Below are positions 32,966 through 44,430 of a DNA stretch of 64,000 nucleotides, in pieces. The notes under the pieces are model-generated. The model ran no database searches and was not told where the DNA came from. It saw nothing but the letters and a program-made list of their open reading frames with translations. This DNA is from Oscarella lobularis (lineage: Eukaryota > Porifera > Homoscleromorpha > Homosclerophorida > Oscarellidae), in contig NC_089175.1 in assembly GCF_947507565.1 (NCBI RefSeq), forward strand, positions 5,135,733 through 5,199,732. The letters run 5' to 3'. A program made the translations under genes and the position numbers. Each line of letters starts with the position of its first letter. Position 1 is the stretch's first letter.

Positions 32966-34755
32966 AGGGCAGCAAAAAACGTTTTTCTGCATGCGAGCTA
33001 CTTCGACTGATTTAAAGCAAAAAACGAGCGATTAGTAAAGGAAATTTTTGTTGTCCGGTTCCTAATGGGGCCTCACTTTTATCCAAAAAATTAATCGCAT
33101 ATTTTACGCTATAAATCAGTCGAACTAGCTCTTATTTAATGCAGAAATTGCTGTCTTTGCCATTAAATAAACGAAATTTTTGCGGCCCGGTTCCTATTGG
33201 GGCCTCATTTTTATTTTAAAATGAATCGCTCGTTTTTTGCTATAAATCAGTCGAAGTAGCAATTATTTGATGGAGAAAAACGATTTCATTGCAGCCTTTG
33301 CCTTTAAATAAACGAAATTTTCGTGGGCCGGTTCCTAATGGGGCCTCATTTTTAAGCAAAAATTAATCGCATATTTTACGCTACGTAGTTTCACTGATTT
33401 ATAGCAAAAAACAAATGATTAATTATATATAGATAAAAATGAAGCCACAATAGGAACCGGACCACGAAAATTTCGTTTATTAAAAGGCAAAAACAGCAAT
33501 GAAACCGTTTTTCTGCATCAAATTACGACTAGTCTATTATCCACCTCTAATAATCTTAAATCCCCACTTTCTAAACCTGATGTAGGAACCATATATGAGT
33601 CAAACTCTAAAGTGTCTGTTGGATAGTCTGAGTATTCGTAAGATCAGTACCATTGATGCCCTATTGCTTTAATAGTTAAGGCTGGTTGTGCTACTTTGAC
33701 TAATTTATAGCAAAAACAAGCGATTAATTATGTAGATAAAAATGAGGCCCCAATAGAAACCGAGCCGAAAAAATTTCATTTATTAAAGGCAAAGGCAGCA
33801 AAAAAGTTTTTCTGCATCAAATTAGAGCTACGTCGACTGATTTAAAGAAAAAAACGAACGATTAGATTTATAGATAAGATGGTGCCCCAATAGGAACCGG
33901 GCCGCAAAAATTTTGTTTATTAAAGGCAAAAGCAGCAAAAAAACGTTTTTCTCCATCAAGTTAGAGCTACTTCGACTGAATTATAGCGAAACACGAGCAA
34001 CTAGTTTTATAGATAAAATGGGGCCCCAATAGGAACCGGTCCGAAAAATTTCGTTTATTGAAAGACAAAAGGCAGCAATTTCTGCATTAAATAAGAGCTA
34101 CTTCGACTGATTTATAGCGTAAAATATGAGATTAATTTTTTGGATAAAGGAGAGGCCCCATTAGGAACCGGACGACGAAAATGTCGTTTATTTAAAGGAA
34201 AGGCAGCAAACTGATTTATAGAAAAAACGAGCGATTAATTATAGAGATAAAAATGAGGCTCCAATATGAGACGGGCCGCAAACATTTGGTTTATTAAAGG
34301 CAAAGACAGCAAAAAACGTTTTTCTGCGTCAATTTAGAGCTACTTCGACTGATTTAAAGCAAAAAACGAGTGATTAGTAAACGAAATTTTCGTGGTCCGG
34401 TTCCTATTGGGGCCTAATTTTATCTATATTATTAATCGCTCGTTTTCTGCTATAAAACAGTCAAAGTAGCTCAATTTGATGCAGAAAAACGGTTTCATTG
34501 CTGCCTATTCCTTTAAATAAACAAAATTTTTGTGTTCCTGTTCCCAATGGGGCCTCACCTTTATCCAAAAAATTAATCGCATAATTTACGCTATAAATGA
34601 GTCGAAGTAGCTCTAATTTGATTCCGAAATTGCAGCCTTTACCTTTAAATAAAAGTTTTGCGGCCCGGTTCCTATTGGGGCCCCATTTTTCAATAAAACT
34701 AATCGCTTGTTTTTTGCTATAAATCAGTCAAAGTAGCGTAAAATATGCGATTACC
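32966..34755. repeat. ~135-bp satellite array, block 1, with orientation switches
   Basis: The unit (104-141 bp) has a core GGCCCCAATAGGAACCGG, then AAAATTTCGTTTATT, GGCAAAGGCAGCAA, TTTTTCTGCATCAAATTAG, AGCTACTTCGACTGATTTAT and AACGAGCGATTAATT. Units read in reverse at 32966-33395, forward at about 33400-33540 and 33690-34370, and reverse again at 34370-34740. A short unrelated piece lies at 33540-33690. No coding potential is seen. The same satellite continues at 40534-40776 and 45701-46259. Confidence 0.9.
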
Positions 34756-34985
34756 CTCTTGAACTCTCCAGGATAGGGCCGACCCTAACCCCGAGCCCGA
34801 CCCCGCCTACCTAGACCGTTTCCAGCCGTCCACTACCAGAAGAACCATATTAACCTAAAAATATGGAGGGGGGACGAGGGGTCTGCTGCGGCCCGGATAT
34901 CCGAGTCCCCGCGCGGTGACGTAGCTCGCTTTTGGTCACCATGGTAACCGGAGTATCCGGGCACCTACCCAAACCAAAGAATTAC

Positions 34986-35926
34986 CAGGGGGGGTATCTC
35001 ACCCAAGTGCGCTAAGCACTCGCCCATTTTAGAATCAGCGTTTTTTCGCCGACAGTAAACTGTTATGTGCGTTAACTGCCGTCTAGCGGAAGATAAACAC
35101 CTAAAGTTTCCACTCATATTTTTACTTTTATAATAAACGTCTTCTTTGGTCCAATTCACTTGCCCCGCCTTTGCAACCCTAAGTCCGCCTCTCCAAAAGT
35201 TTCCTCTCCAACTGCTGTTACTGATACTTAAGCGTATGTGGTGCTAAACTGATATTTGACTTGTGTCGGTCTATACACCGTGTCTTGTCGGCGATATAGT
35301 TGATTTTCGGAAAACATGTCCGATCTTCAAGAACGTGTGCTCACAGCAAAGGCCATTTTGATGCAAATTGTGTAAAATGGCACTAAGTACGTCGTTCCAG
35401 GCTTCCCGGTTCGAACAGTCATTCTTTCATTCTCAGAGAATAACTCCCGGGGCTGGAGAGCTTCTGCCGAGGCGGGAGACAATAACGGCTGCGATTGCAA
35501 TTTTTGCCCTGAGGAGTCAGTCCGCTAGAACTAAGGAGTTAGCGCTGATGTTTGGGGCGCGCAGAAGTGGCATCGGAAGCCGCATTTGAACGGTAAGTAT
35601 TTGAGGCCATTTCTTTGGCAAAGGGTTAGTTCTATCGAGTGACACAAGTGTGGCCTACAAACGTTGTTTGTAGAGCCTCACGATAATATCGAACCGTATG
35701 TACTCACGAGCCGTTCATAAGAATGGCACCGGGTTGGGCGCGGCCTACTCTAAATGCTCTTCTTTACCCAGTTTACATGAATTTTAGGAACACTATAGAA
35801 AGTTTTTAATAGAACCTACGTGATTATACCTAATGCATGCAGCTAGGGACGATAACTTTCCAAAAAGAGGCGATTTTGTTGTTGTTGGCGTGTGCTTAGC
35901 GCACTTGGGTGAGATACCCCCCCCTG
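34986..35926. mobile_element. 941-bp non-autonomous TIR DNA transposon inside DIRS copy 1
   Basis: Inverted ends of ~34 bp: CAGGGGGGGTATCTCACCCA at the left, complement ending in CCCCCCTG at the right, extending to GTGCGCTAAGCAC. The repeat AAGAATTAC flanks it on both sides (34977-34985 and 35927-35935). CAGGG ends resemble hAT elements, but hAT usually makes 8-bp duplications and this looks like 9. No transposase frame lies inside. Right after it is a hairpin TACCGCTCGC/GCGAGCGGTA (35933-35954) that belongs to the host element. Confidence 0.85.
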
Positions 35927-36071
35927 AAGAATTACCGCTCGCAAGCGAGCGGTAACTCCTCCAACCAAAAACGAGAAAGACACCAACCTACACACAGAAA
36001 ACAACGTCTCCACATAATAAACACACAAGCTCAACTAGCCCAACCCAAAAACACAAGACACCAAACAGCGG

Positions 36072-37080
36072 TTACACAAGGTCCTTCGCCGACGACGCCA
36101 AACGGCGAGAAAAATCCGCGACTGCCGGCGGAGGATGACGAATATACCGATAAAACGCCGAACTGCGCCAGCGACCGAGCGCCCGAACCGCGGAGTCCTC
36201 CACACCCAACGAAGCCGCCGTGGTTGCGCCCCGATGCGGAAACTGTGGCCGGAGTAGGAGGCCGCTGGAAGGCCGGCCTGCCGGAGAGCCGCACGCACGA
36301 ATATTACCAAGGCAGAGCGAGAGAGAGGGGCGCCGCTCTCGAAACGGAAGAGAGGGCCCACCGACCAACTTCTCACCGCCAAGTAGGCCGCCAGCGCAGC
36401 TACCGGGCATAGCCAACAACCCGTACGCCCGAGCACCACCGAAGCTCCCTCACGGAAGGGTCCATCTTAGACTGCTTGATGCGAATAGCCACGAGCGATG
36501 GGGCCTGCAGAGAGTCGAAAGTGACGTCGCCAGGCGTGAGGTGCGCCTCCGGGTCAAAGGCTGCCGCAGAGTCGACGGTGAACTCACCCGCTCGCAGGAA
36601 ACCAAAGAAACCAGTGCAGCAAGCCGCCCAAAGGAGCTTCGACAAATAAGCTCCCGGTGCGCGGTTCCAGACATTGTAGAGAGCCCGCAGCACGTTTGGG
36701 GTAATCGGTAACCGTTGTGGCCGCGAAGACCCAGGAGTACGGCCCGAGCGCCGATGACCCCGAAGCGTCAACGCGAGCCTAGGCATATCAGTGAGGAAAG
36801 GATTGGCGAGCCCCGCGGCGATGTGCAGCTGACGCACGGCCGCCAGGTAACACTTAATCGTAGAGTACACCAGACCGTTATCCACTAACCATGCCACGAA
36901 TAAACACAAATCATTCTCGCCCGCCGGAAGGGGCGAGCGCCGAGCCTGCGCACAGAACGATAGAAAGGCCCTCTGGCCTGAGGAGTACGAGCGACGCGTT
37001 GACGACGCTAAACCGTTGTCCAATAGCTTTGCTGCAACTTTCTCCAGGCGACCGACGTCCACTGCGGAGCGTCGATCCAA
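36072..37080 (-). pseudogene. Tyrosine recombinase of DIRS copy 1 (frameshifted)
   Basis: The N-terminal core-binding domain reads cleanly (LASSTRRSYSSGQRAF, LVDNGLVYSTIKCYLAAV). The catalytic part has the first Arg in CTGFFGFLRAGEF, the HxxR pair in YSGHSFRIG, and the nucleophile Tyr region RSSAFYRYIR. Two frame changes, near 36430 and 36160, split these motifs over three frames. In the element's life cycle this enzyme would integrate the DNA circle. The reading overlaps the end of RNase H, as is usual for DIRS-type elements. Confidence 0.85.
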
Positions 37081-38802
37081 GCGACGAGCTCCGGAGGCAA
37101 GCGATCCGGTTCGAGACGCAACTGCACGGAAGAAAGAAATTCGTCAGACGGTTTCTCACGTGAGAGAGTGTCGGCCACGGAGTTGGCCTTCCCCGGAACG
37201 TGACGAGCCGAGATCACAAAGCCATTTTTCGCGGCCAAAAACTGCAGCACGCGTGTCAATCGCATGACTTGGGAGTCCTTCGAGCTACCCGACTTCACCG
37301 CCGCAACCACCGTTGAATTATCGCTCTCCACCAGGACCGCCAGCCCTCGCCACTGAGGGCCCCAGACTGCAGCCGCCAGAACAACCGGAAGCGCTTCCTT
37401 GGGGGCAATCGGACGAGGCTCCCACCGCTTGCACCACTGCCACTAAAACCAGCGATCGCCCCAGCGCACGCCGCACCCCCAAGAGCCAGACGCGTCGGAC
37501 TGCAGGAAAACAGACGGCGAGCGGAGACAGAGAGCATCGAACCAACCAACACCATTCCAATCCGCCGCCATAGCATGCCACCATGCAATGTCTTCGCGAG
37601 CGCTGCAGTTCAGACGCAGCGGGCGATCCAAGAGACGCACCGACGTCGAGAGATCAATCAACCGACGCACGAAGGAGCGGCCCGGGCGAATAACCGTGCT
37701 GGCGTGATGAAGCACACCGATAAGCAAGAGCAGCTCCCGTTTCGAGCAAACTTTCCGAGAAAGCCACCCCTCGCACAAAGAGTGGAGACGCGACAGCTTC
37801 TCCGGTGGCAGGCGAAGCGAGCGCGAGACAGTGTCAATCTCGATTCCGAGAAAGACGATCACAGGCGAAGGACCAGCGGTCTTTGCATTGGCGACCGGAA
37901 CGCTAAGCCGCTCGCACACGGCTAAAGCCTGCTGCAAATTCTCGGCGCACTGCCGAGGGTTCTCCGAGCCCATAAACAGGAAATCATCCAGATAGTGAAT
38001 TGCCGCCGAGACTCCGCTGCGAAGCATCACCCACAACGACGCGTCCGCCACTGCCGAGGAGATTTTCGGAGCCGAACGCAAGCCAAACGGGAGCGCAGCA
38101 TCGACAAACACGTCCTCATGCCAACGCACCCCTAGTAGCGCCAAATCGACGGGGTGAACGGGAATCATCCTATACGCACTCTCCAGGTCGATCTTCGCAA
38201 GGTTGACAGGACCCCTGAAGGCGGACAAAAAACTTCACGGCATCGTCAATTCTGCTATAACGCAGTGAGGCCAGCGCCGGCGAGATGCCATCGTTCACGC
38301 TTTGACTGCGAGGGGACGACAAATCCACAATCAAGCGCCACCGACCCGGTTGATTGCTCTTCGGAATGACCCCGAACGGGCTGAGGTGCACCCGAGAGCG
38401 CGCTTCCGGACGAATAGGGCCCACAAGGCGACCACACGCGCTCTCCTTGGCTAGATATTTGTCAATCACGGCGGCATGAGACGAGGCGGACGAAAGCTTG
38501 CGCTTAGCCGAAAGGAGCCGAGCCGCGCCGTAGTCGAAGCCGATTCGGAAGCCTTCTCGCAGACCGGTCCCGATATAGCCGGCAAAGGCGCGATCCGGAA
38601 AAGCAGCCAACTCCTCTTCCCATTGGTCCACGCGAAAAGGCGACACGGGTGCCGCCAACGGCGCGAGCGGAGGACCAAGAGGCTTGCACGCGTCTAAGGC
38701 CAGCATGTCCGCAGTGTAACAATACCCCGACGGCAAAAGGTTGCACGCTGCGCTCGCGTCAAAACAAGGAACTGCTAGAGAGACCAAAAAAAAACCATGC
38801 AA
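37008..38802 (-). pseudogene. Reverse transcriptase-RNase H of DIRS copy 1
   Basis: RT motifs in order: LSPFGVIPKSNQPGRWRLIV, AKIDLESAYRMIPV (catalytic Asp), ALPFGLRSAPKISS, and the YLDD box in AIHYLDDFLFMG. RNase H follows with FLQSDASGSWGCG and VESDNSTVVAAVKSG, ending ISARHVPGKANSVADTLSRE. The frame changes once at a run of six T near 38228, and an in-frame TAG (about 37445) separates the RT end from most of RNase H. Apart from these breaks the protein is well preserved, so decay is recent or the breaks are sequence errors. Confidence 0.88.
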
Positions 38803-38912
38803 GACTCTTTAATGCTACAACAACAGAACCACTAAAGGAGACAACAGAAAGGAACGCACAACACAAAGAAGTTCAGTCCTGGCAACCGCGCGCAACCACA
38901 ACAACCGGAGCT

Positions 38913-40329
38913 CTACGTGCCGCTCGCCAACTGGGCCTCGCTCTTGGCCGCCGCTTGCGCCTTGCGAGACGGGCAGTCAGGTTGCTTGTGCGGCGCGCCG
39001 CAGGTAAAGCGCACGTGTCGGAAGCAACAACCGTTCACCCTGAAGCCCGGCAGCGGCGTCGAATTGAACGAGCGGCACACTGGAGCCTCCTTTCCTGAGC
39101 CGAACGCCTTCGGTTTCCTGTCGTGCACGAGCCAACTGTATTGCTAGCAGCGAACGCTAGTCGAGACCCTGCGCGAGAGCACAATCCAAGGCGGCATGGT
39201 CCGGTTCAAGGCACAAACGGCATAGCGGACGGGCGCGGCCGGACGAGACAGCGGCATCGGCGACGGTAATGGCGAACAAATCCGAGTGCAGCGAATCCCA
39301 GCGAAGGGAAGGATCGGCGGCTGCTTGTTGGCGAAAGAAGGAGTCCTACGACAGCCAACCGAGGCCCGGGTGACGCGCCGCCTCTCGAATCAAAAGGCGC
39401 TTATAAGCAAGCAATGCCGGCACCGTGGCTGGTGCAGCTTGCGCGCGAATCGCGACGAACGTCGCGAAGCACTGAGCCCAGGTGGTGATCGATGAGATTT
39501 GACGAAGACGAGCTTTAGAATCGGACGATAAGCGCGGCACCGCGGCCTCTCGACGAAGCAGTTCGATATTGTCCGGCAACAGTTCGGCCATATCGACGAA
39601 CTGCCCGTCTAGGATTTTCTCCACCAGGCGCCCCGGCACTGGCGGAATCCCAAGGCCGTGGACAAAAACAGGAACGGCGCGCTTCTTCGGCGGAGGCGAA
39701 ACCGACTCTTCGTCAGCAGGCACTGGCTGCGCAATCGAAATCACTTCGGGCATCGAGCCCAGTGGAGGAACGACGGCGTCTGAAGAGAGAGAAGCCGGCT
39801 AAGCAAAAGGCTACATCGCCCCAGCGCAACGAAAGCACAAACAAGTAAACGCCAGCTGAAGAGCCGCGCGAATGAGCGCTGCAACAAGAACAGAGGCGGC
39901 GCGAGCAAAAAGGAAAAACGAGAAAAACAATAGCGACGCGTGCCAACGCATGGGAGGGGTACGGGAGCGCTGACCGCGACCCGACCAGCAATCGGTGGCA
40001 ACCGAGCGCAAAAAAGGCGCAATAGGGCCGCGGAAGCCGCGAAAACCCAACGGCTCATAACACCCAAGAGACGCTTCGCTCCGCGAACGCGCCCCAACGC
40101 CAAAACAGTGGCATGAAAGAAACCTGCGCGGCGCGCCCGCGCGCCCAACAAACAACAAGCACACGGGAAACTTACTCGAAACGATCGGGGCGGATGGAAT
40201 CGACGCCGACGGAGCCGACGTCCGCGCGAGGATGTCCGTTAACATATCTTGAATGGCCGTCACGTCGCTTCGTAGATCCGATACAGCTGTGTGAACCGAG
40301 TCGCCGTCGCGAATTTCGTCGGAAGCCAT
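38913..40329 (-). pseudogene. Gag-like protein of DIRS copy 1
   Basis: Starts at ATG 40329-40327 (MASDEIRDGDSVHTAVSDL). An intron with GT donor near 40168 and AG acceptor near 39784 joins to the conserved block GLGIPPVPGRLVEKILDG, FVDMAELLPDNI and TWAQCFATFVAI found in DIRS/Ngaro gag proteins. After it come CRLCLEPDHAALDC and CRSFN...CGAPHKQPDC zinc motifs. Two in-frame TAG codons (near 39346 and 39150) interrupt it. It would coat the RNA genome; nucleic-acid binding is inferred from the zinc motifs. Confidence 0.7.
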
Positions 40330-40533
40330 GAGAACAAGAAAGCGAAGAGACACAAGCGAGAGCGATGCCGAAAGCAAGCAATAAAGGCGATGAATGAAAA
40401 CCTGAGAGCCACTGACCAATCACGAGCTAATTGGAAACATTCACCAACGACCAATGAGGCCCGGCGAGCTCCAAGCGCGCGCGTGCCCTTTCGATCAGAC
40501 GTTAACGACGGTTAAACCGTAGCTTTAACCTGC

Positions 40534-40776
40534 CATTAATTTTTTGGGAAAAAATGAGGCCCCAATAGAAACCGGGCCGCAAAAATTTCGTTTATTAAAG
40601 GCAAAGACAGCAAAGAAACCGTTTTTCTGCATCAAATTGAGCTACTTTGACTGATTTATAGCAAAAAACGAGCGATTAATTAAATGAGGCCACAATAGGA
40701 ACCGGGCCGCAAAAATATCGTTTATTTAAACGCAAACACAGCAATGAAAAAGTTTTTCTGCATCAAATTAGAGCTA
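40534..40776 (+). repeat. ~135-bp satellite array, block 2
   Basis: Nearly two forward units (GGCCCCAATAGAAACCGGGC at about 40558 and GGCCACAATAGGAACCGGGC at about 40686), continuing the array interrupted by DIRS copy 1 and ending at the Mutator target site. Confidence 0.9.
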
Positions 40777-41769
40777 CAGTGCACGCCACGGCCTGCAGGA
40801 CGGAGTTTCAAACGCGCATGTACGAGTAGTAGTGCGTAACAATGGGCGGAGAGCCAATGACGTAGCCGTTGTCGCGCACGCGCCTTAAATCAGCCAACGA
40901 AGTAAACATTTATCGTTCTATGGAGACCCCGTGAAAGAAAAACGGCTCGTCTAAGACGAGTTCGAATTGTCTAAGCTTGAGACTTCGCAAATCGAAGCTT
41001 CAATGAATAAGCTTTGATTTTAGCCCTGATGTATTTTTAGTTGAGGGGGACGTCAATCGAGAAAAAGCGGTTTAAGGTCGCAGCGGGGGTACGTCATTGG
41101 CATGCGCAGTGGATGAAAGAAAACGTCGCTGTGACGTATAGGGCGTGTTCGATGACGAGTATCGAAAGCGTCACGCGTTCATATCAAAACAAACTAACTC
41201 TTCGCTCAAAACAGGCCCGTCTTATCATAAAACTGAGCGATATTCGTCATTTCGAGGTAACGTGGGTGCGCGAAAGGGATTTCTAAATTTATCGTATCGG
41301 TCGACTATGCGATAGTTTCGATCGCGCGGAAGTTCACGATCGGAAACCGTTTTCCCGTAGTTTCACGAAGCCGTTTTTGCTCGAATGAAGTTTTTACGGA
41401 GTTTCGGGTACTTTTCTTCTGTTTGTCTCGGTTCACGGCGTTTTTTGCTCAATATCTTCACGACTTTCGCGAGATCTCAAAAACGGCTTCGTGAAACTAC
41501 AAGAAATTCGTAATTCTTCAAAGAAAGGACTCGTTAGGGATACATCGCTAGCGTAAAATCTTCGATGTGAGCTGTTTTGTCTATCTGCTAGGCTCCATAT
41601 CGAAACTGATATAAATTCGCTTGAAATTTGATACCCCATTATTTTGGTAAATTCAAATTTCGCAATCACGGTAAATATTTTTTTTTCACGTTTTGTCCCT
41701 GAACGTTTTGTTATTGTGGGCTTAGTGTAGATGTCGTGCTGCAGAGCTACCAAAATGGGTACATTTAGC

Positions 41770-41803
41770 CAGAGCTATAAATAAATATTTATTTATAGCT
41801 CTG
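41770..41803. mobile_element. Second 34-bp palindromic micro-insertion
   Basis: A perfect 34-bp palindrome beginning CAGAGCTATAAATAAA and ending in the exact complement. CATTTAG flanks it at 41762-41768 and 41804-41810, with one extra C at 41769. Same length, same CAGAG/CTCTG ends and same TATAAA arm as the insert at 740-773. Confidence 0.7.
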
Positions 41804-41881
41804 CATTTAGTGGTATGTACTAAAGAAAGTGTATTGGGGACCCTGTTGTAAACCCTAAGGGAAGATATTTTTGATCACTCT

Positions 41882-41955
41882 GTGGCTTTTAAAAAAGCCG
41901 GGGGTTTTGGCTTTTAGAAAAGCCGGGGTTTGGCTTTTAGAAAAGCCGGGGGTAA
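41882..41955. repeat. Tandem GGCTTTT(A)AAAAGCC hairpins
   Basis: Three near-palindromes of the form GGCTTTTAGAAAAGCC separated by GGGGGTTT-type linkers, ending just past the transposase stop (41964-41966 on the minus strand). Each could fold as a short stem in RNA or single-stranded DNA; a role in 3' end formation is possible but unproven. Confidence 0.7.
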
Positions 41956-41963
41956 TTGGATTA

Positions 41964-44430
41964 TTATAAGTAATAGCTGCTCTCTTCGTCGTAGGATTCT
42001 TGGTAGACGACGTACTCATCTTCCTCCATTTGAGTGAACCATTCTCTCGCCCTCGACGCTGATACTCTGGCTGGCCTAGTCGGCATGATACGATCTCCTA
42101 CATCGTCTCCGTCGTCTCCTCCATCGTCTTCGCTATCGCTCGCACGTGTAACCACCATATCGCCTTCACCTTCGTCCTGCAGTTCTGCTTCAATTTCGTT
42201 CGACGTTCCGACCACTGTCTCTTCACTGATACCGAACGCTCCTGGCTCGTACATCACACCTTCCTTTCGTTCGCGCCCTCTCTTTACTAGCGTTCTTTTG
42301 TGCCTTCGTACCACTCGCCGAATCTTCAATTCCTTTTTCGATTTTCGTGACGCGAAGTCTTCTCTTTCCTAAATTATTCTTTCTATTCCTGTGAAATCGT
42401 TGAACAGATGACCATACCTCATCTAAGGAACGTGCAATTTTATGAGTGTGCCGGCCGACCGAAACGCCGCTCACGCTCAAAAGCCTTTCGAATGCCGCAG
42501 CACCATGGTTAAAATAGGCTGCTGCTAGTTTTGCTGCCAATAGCAGCAAAACATGTCCTCTGTTTTTCACCTTTGGTGAAAAGGTCCACAGCACGCCATG
42601 AAAAGCCTCGTTCTAGAATAGGAAAATAGGTTAATACGAAATTCATTATTTGCTTGTGCTTTACCGCGTTTTGCGTAAATCCGTTCTCACATCGGCTCAG
42701 CAATGTCTCATCCGCCATTTTATTGAAAATTTCTCCAAGTGCATGGAAAAAGACGTGGGGTAGTCTGGAGCTTGCTTTGGCGTCGTAGACCGGTTCGTAA
42801 TCAGGATCGTTCTGTCTGGCCTCGTCTTGCCTCCATTTGCACCAAGATTGCGCTCCAAGCGGACAGAATTGATGCCTCTCTTTTTCGCTCTTAGGGCAAT
42901 CGCTATGCTGATAATGGAGAACGTCTCTTCCCTCGCCAAGAAGACCTTCTGCTTTCTCCGCCCAAGAAGCGACTTCTTCTCTGGTGCACGGTGGGAACAT
43001 GTGCCAGAGGATTGCTCTCGTTGCCTTCGACATGGCCTCTACGTCGCCAACGTTTCTTCTGATAGCGCGGCCATAAAAGTTTTGAATCCTGAAAACAGGT
43101 ATACAGTTTTCTGCTATCAGAATCAATGTGCGCTTTACCTGTCGATTGTCTCATCTGTCAAGCGATTGTGCCCTCCTACCTTTTTCCCGTCTTCACACAC
43201 GAACCGACTATTTTCCTTCTTCCACTTGCGCAAAGCACTGCCAATTCTTTTCTGCACGTGCCCTATGCAATCCTCCTTTTCCACCGGATGCTCTTCTCCA
43301 TAGGTCTAAAAGTCATTTACCATCTTATTATATGTACTTCATTATTATTTTTGTACTTGGGGATTCGAGACAATGGCAAACGATTTGGAGTCACCGTCGC
43401 CTATGAATTTCGTGTATCTACAGGAACAAAATAAAATTAAAATTTTTGAGATAAAAAATTATTGTTACCGCAGATTATGCTTGGGCAGTGATCTTTGCCA
43501 CAAGACAAGAGCGCCTCTTGATTCCATCGCATTGGATGACTCGTCAAAATTTTTTTGACAGTTTGGCTCGTGCGTCTCTGATGCAGTTGTGTACTCTATC
43601 GAGGTTTTGTCCGGATACTCTTTCTCAAGGCGCTCGCACGACTTGCACAACGTTGAGAATGTGTTAAAATCAATAACGCCACCCACGTCATGCAAAATAA
43701 CGGCTTGCAAGCCGTAGTGGGATGAATGGCCTCTCTTTGCCCAAGTTCCATCAAATGAAACCCTCACGTCCGCAATTTCTTCTGCTGCTAAATCGTGCTT
43801 GTTTCTATAGTGAGAAACAGCAGCTAAGGCAGACTCATTGAATACCTAAAGAAAAAGTGATACGCTTCATTTCAGTAATGAAGGACACGCACTCCGGTCA
43901 TCGCGGAATTTAGTCGTGCGATGTGGAGATCCCAGCTGTCGCGGAGAGAAGGCGGGGGCATGTTGAACGCCAAAGAAAATTTCACAAGATCTTGTCGACT
44001 GATAAATAAGTGCAAATATATGAAAAACATTTCCAATTTCTAATCTTGCTTTTATTCTTACCTTGAGCCAGCCAGAGACGCCGCGACACATGCTCTTCGA
44101 TTGACTTCATAACTCTGGCCCTGACCTTGCTCCTCAGTTCTTCTCGATGTGTAAAATTCCGTCGTCGTTCGGCAGCTTTTGCAGTAGAAGCGCAGAGAAC
44201 TGCACCATCCTTTTCGCGCTTCCGCCTTCTCTCCAAACGTAATCGGCCCCTTCAGACAATGCTTGCACACGAAAGCTGACTGAATGACGTCGAAGAGGTG
44301 CTCCAAGTCGATGAGCCGAAAACCCTCGGGCTTCGTCGATGTCTCCGATAGTGACGCACGCTCTTCCCAAGCTGCAGGTCGAGGAATCCACTTTACGTCG
44401 TCTGCCTCCGCTGCTTTTGCTGTTTTAGGA
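41964..44430 (-). CDS. Mutator-like transposase (PF20700-type), multi-exon
   Basis: Reading right to left: about 44430-44050 (FRLIDLEHLFDVIQSAFVC, zinc motif CKHC...FYCKSC, FYTSRR, YEVNRRACVAASLAG); 43990-43890 (LVKFSLAFNMPPPSLRDSW); 43830-43465 (VRVSFDGTWAKRGHSSHYG, CQKNFDESSNAMESRGA); about 43420-43367 (GDGDSKSFAIVSNPQ); 43300-43140 (DCIGHVQKRIGSALRKWKK); 43090-42670 (NFYGRAIRRNVGDVEAM, CPLGAQSWCKWRQDEA, CENGFTQNAVK); 42594-42390 (YFNHGAAAFERLLSVSG); and an acidic end to 41964. These are the landmark blocks of animal Mutator-like transposases, which cut and paste elements with 9-bp target duplications. No start ATG is fixed, since the first exon frame is open upstream. I saw no stop inside the conserved exons, so it may be functional. 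Confidence 0.85.

Larger units (their letters stand above)
34756..40533 (-). mobile_element. DIRS/Ngaro-type tyrosine-recombinase retrotransposon (copy 1)
   Basis: In minus orientation the element reads gag-like (40329 to 38913), reverse transcriptase and RNase H (38802 to 37008), tyrosine recombinase (37080 to 36072), then non-coding 3' DNA. There is no integrase; insertion in this class uses a tyrosine recombinase acting on circular DNA. Both edges are satellite sequence: GCGATTA ends the left array and ATTAATTTTTT starts the right one, so the element sits inside one satellite unit. Its 3' region matches that of the fragment at 56738-57000 (CCCGGATACTCCGGTTACCA, on opposite strands). It is split by a 941-bp TIR element. 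In-frame TAG codons and frameshifts mark it as inactive or poorly assembled. Confidence 0.85.

Noticed and set aside
35909-36711. Plus-strand frames over the DIRS recombinase
   Set aside because: They are the antisense of a clear minus-strand recombinase.
38649-39147. Plus-strand frames over the DIRS gag region
   Set aside because: Antisense shadows of zinc-motif gag sequence.
42034-42372. Plus-strand Ser/Pro-rich frame
   Set aside because: Antisense of the acidic C-terminus of the Mutator transposase.
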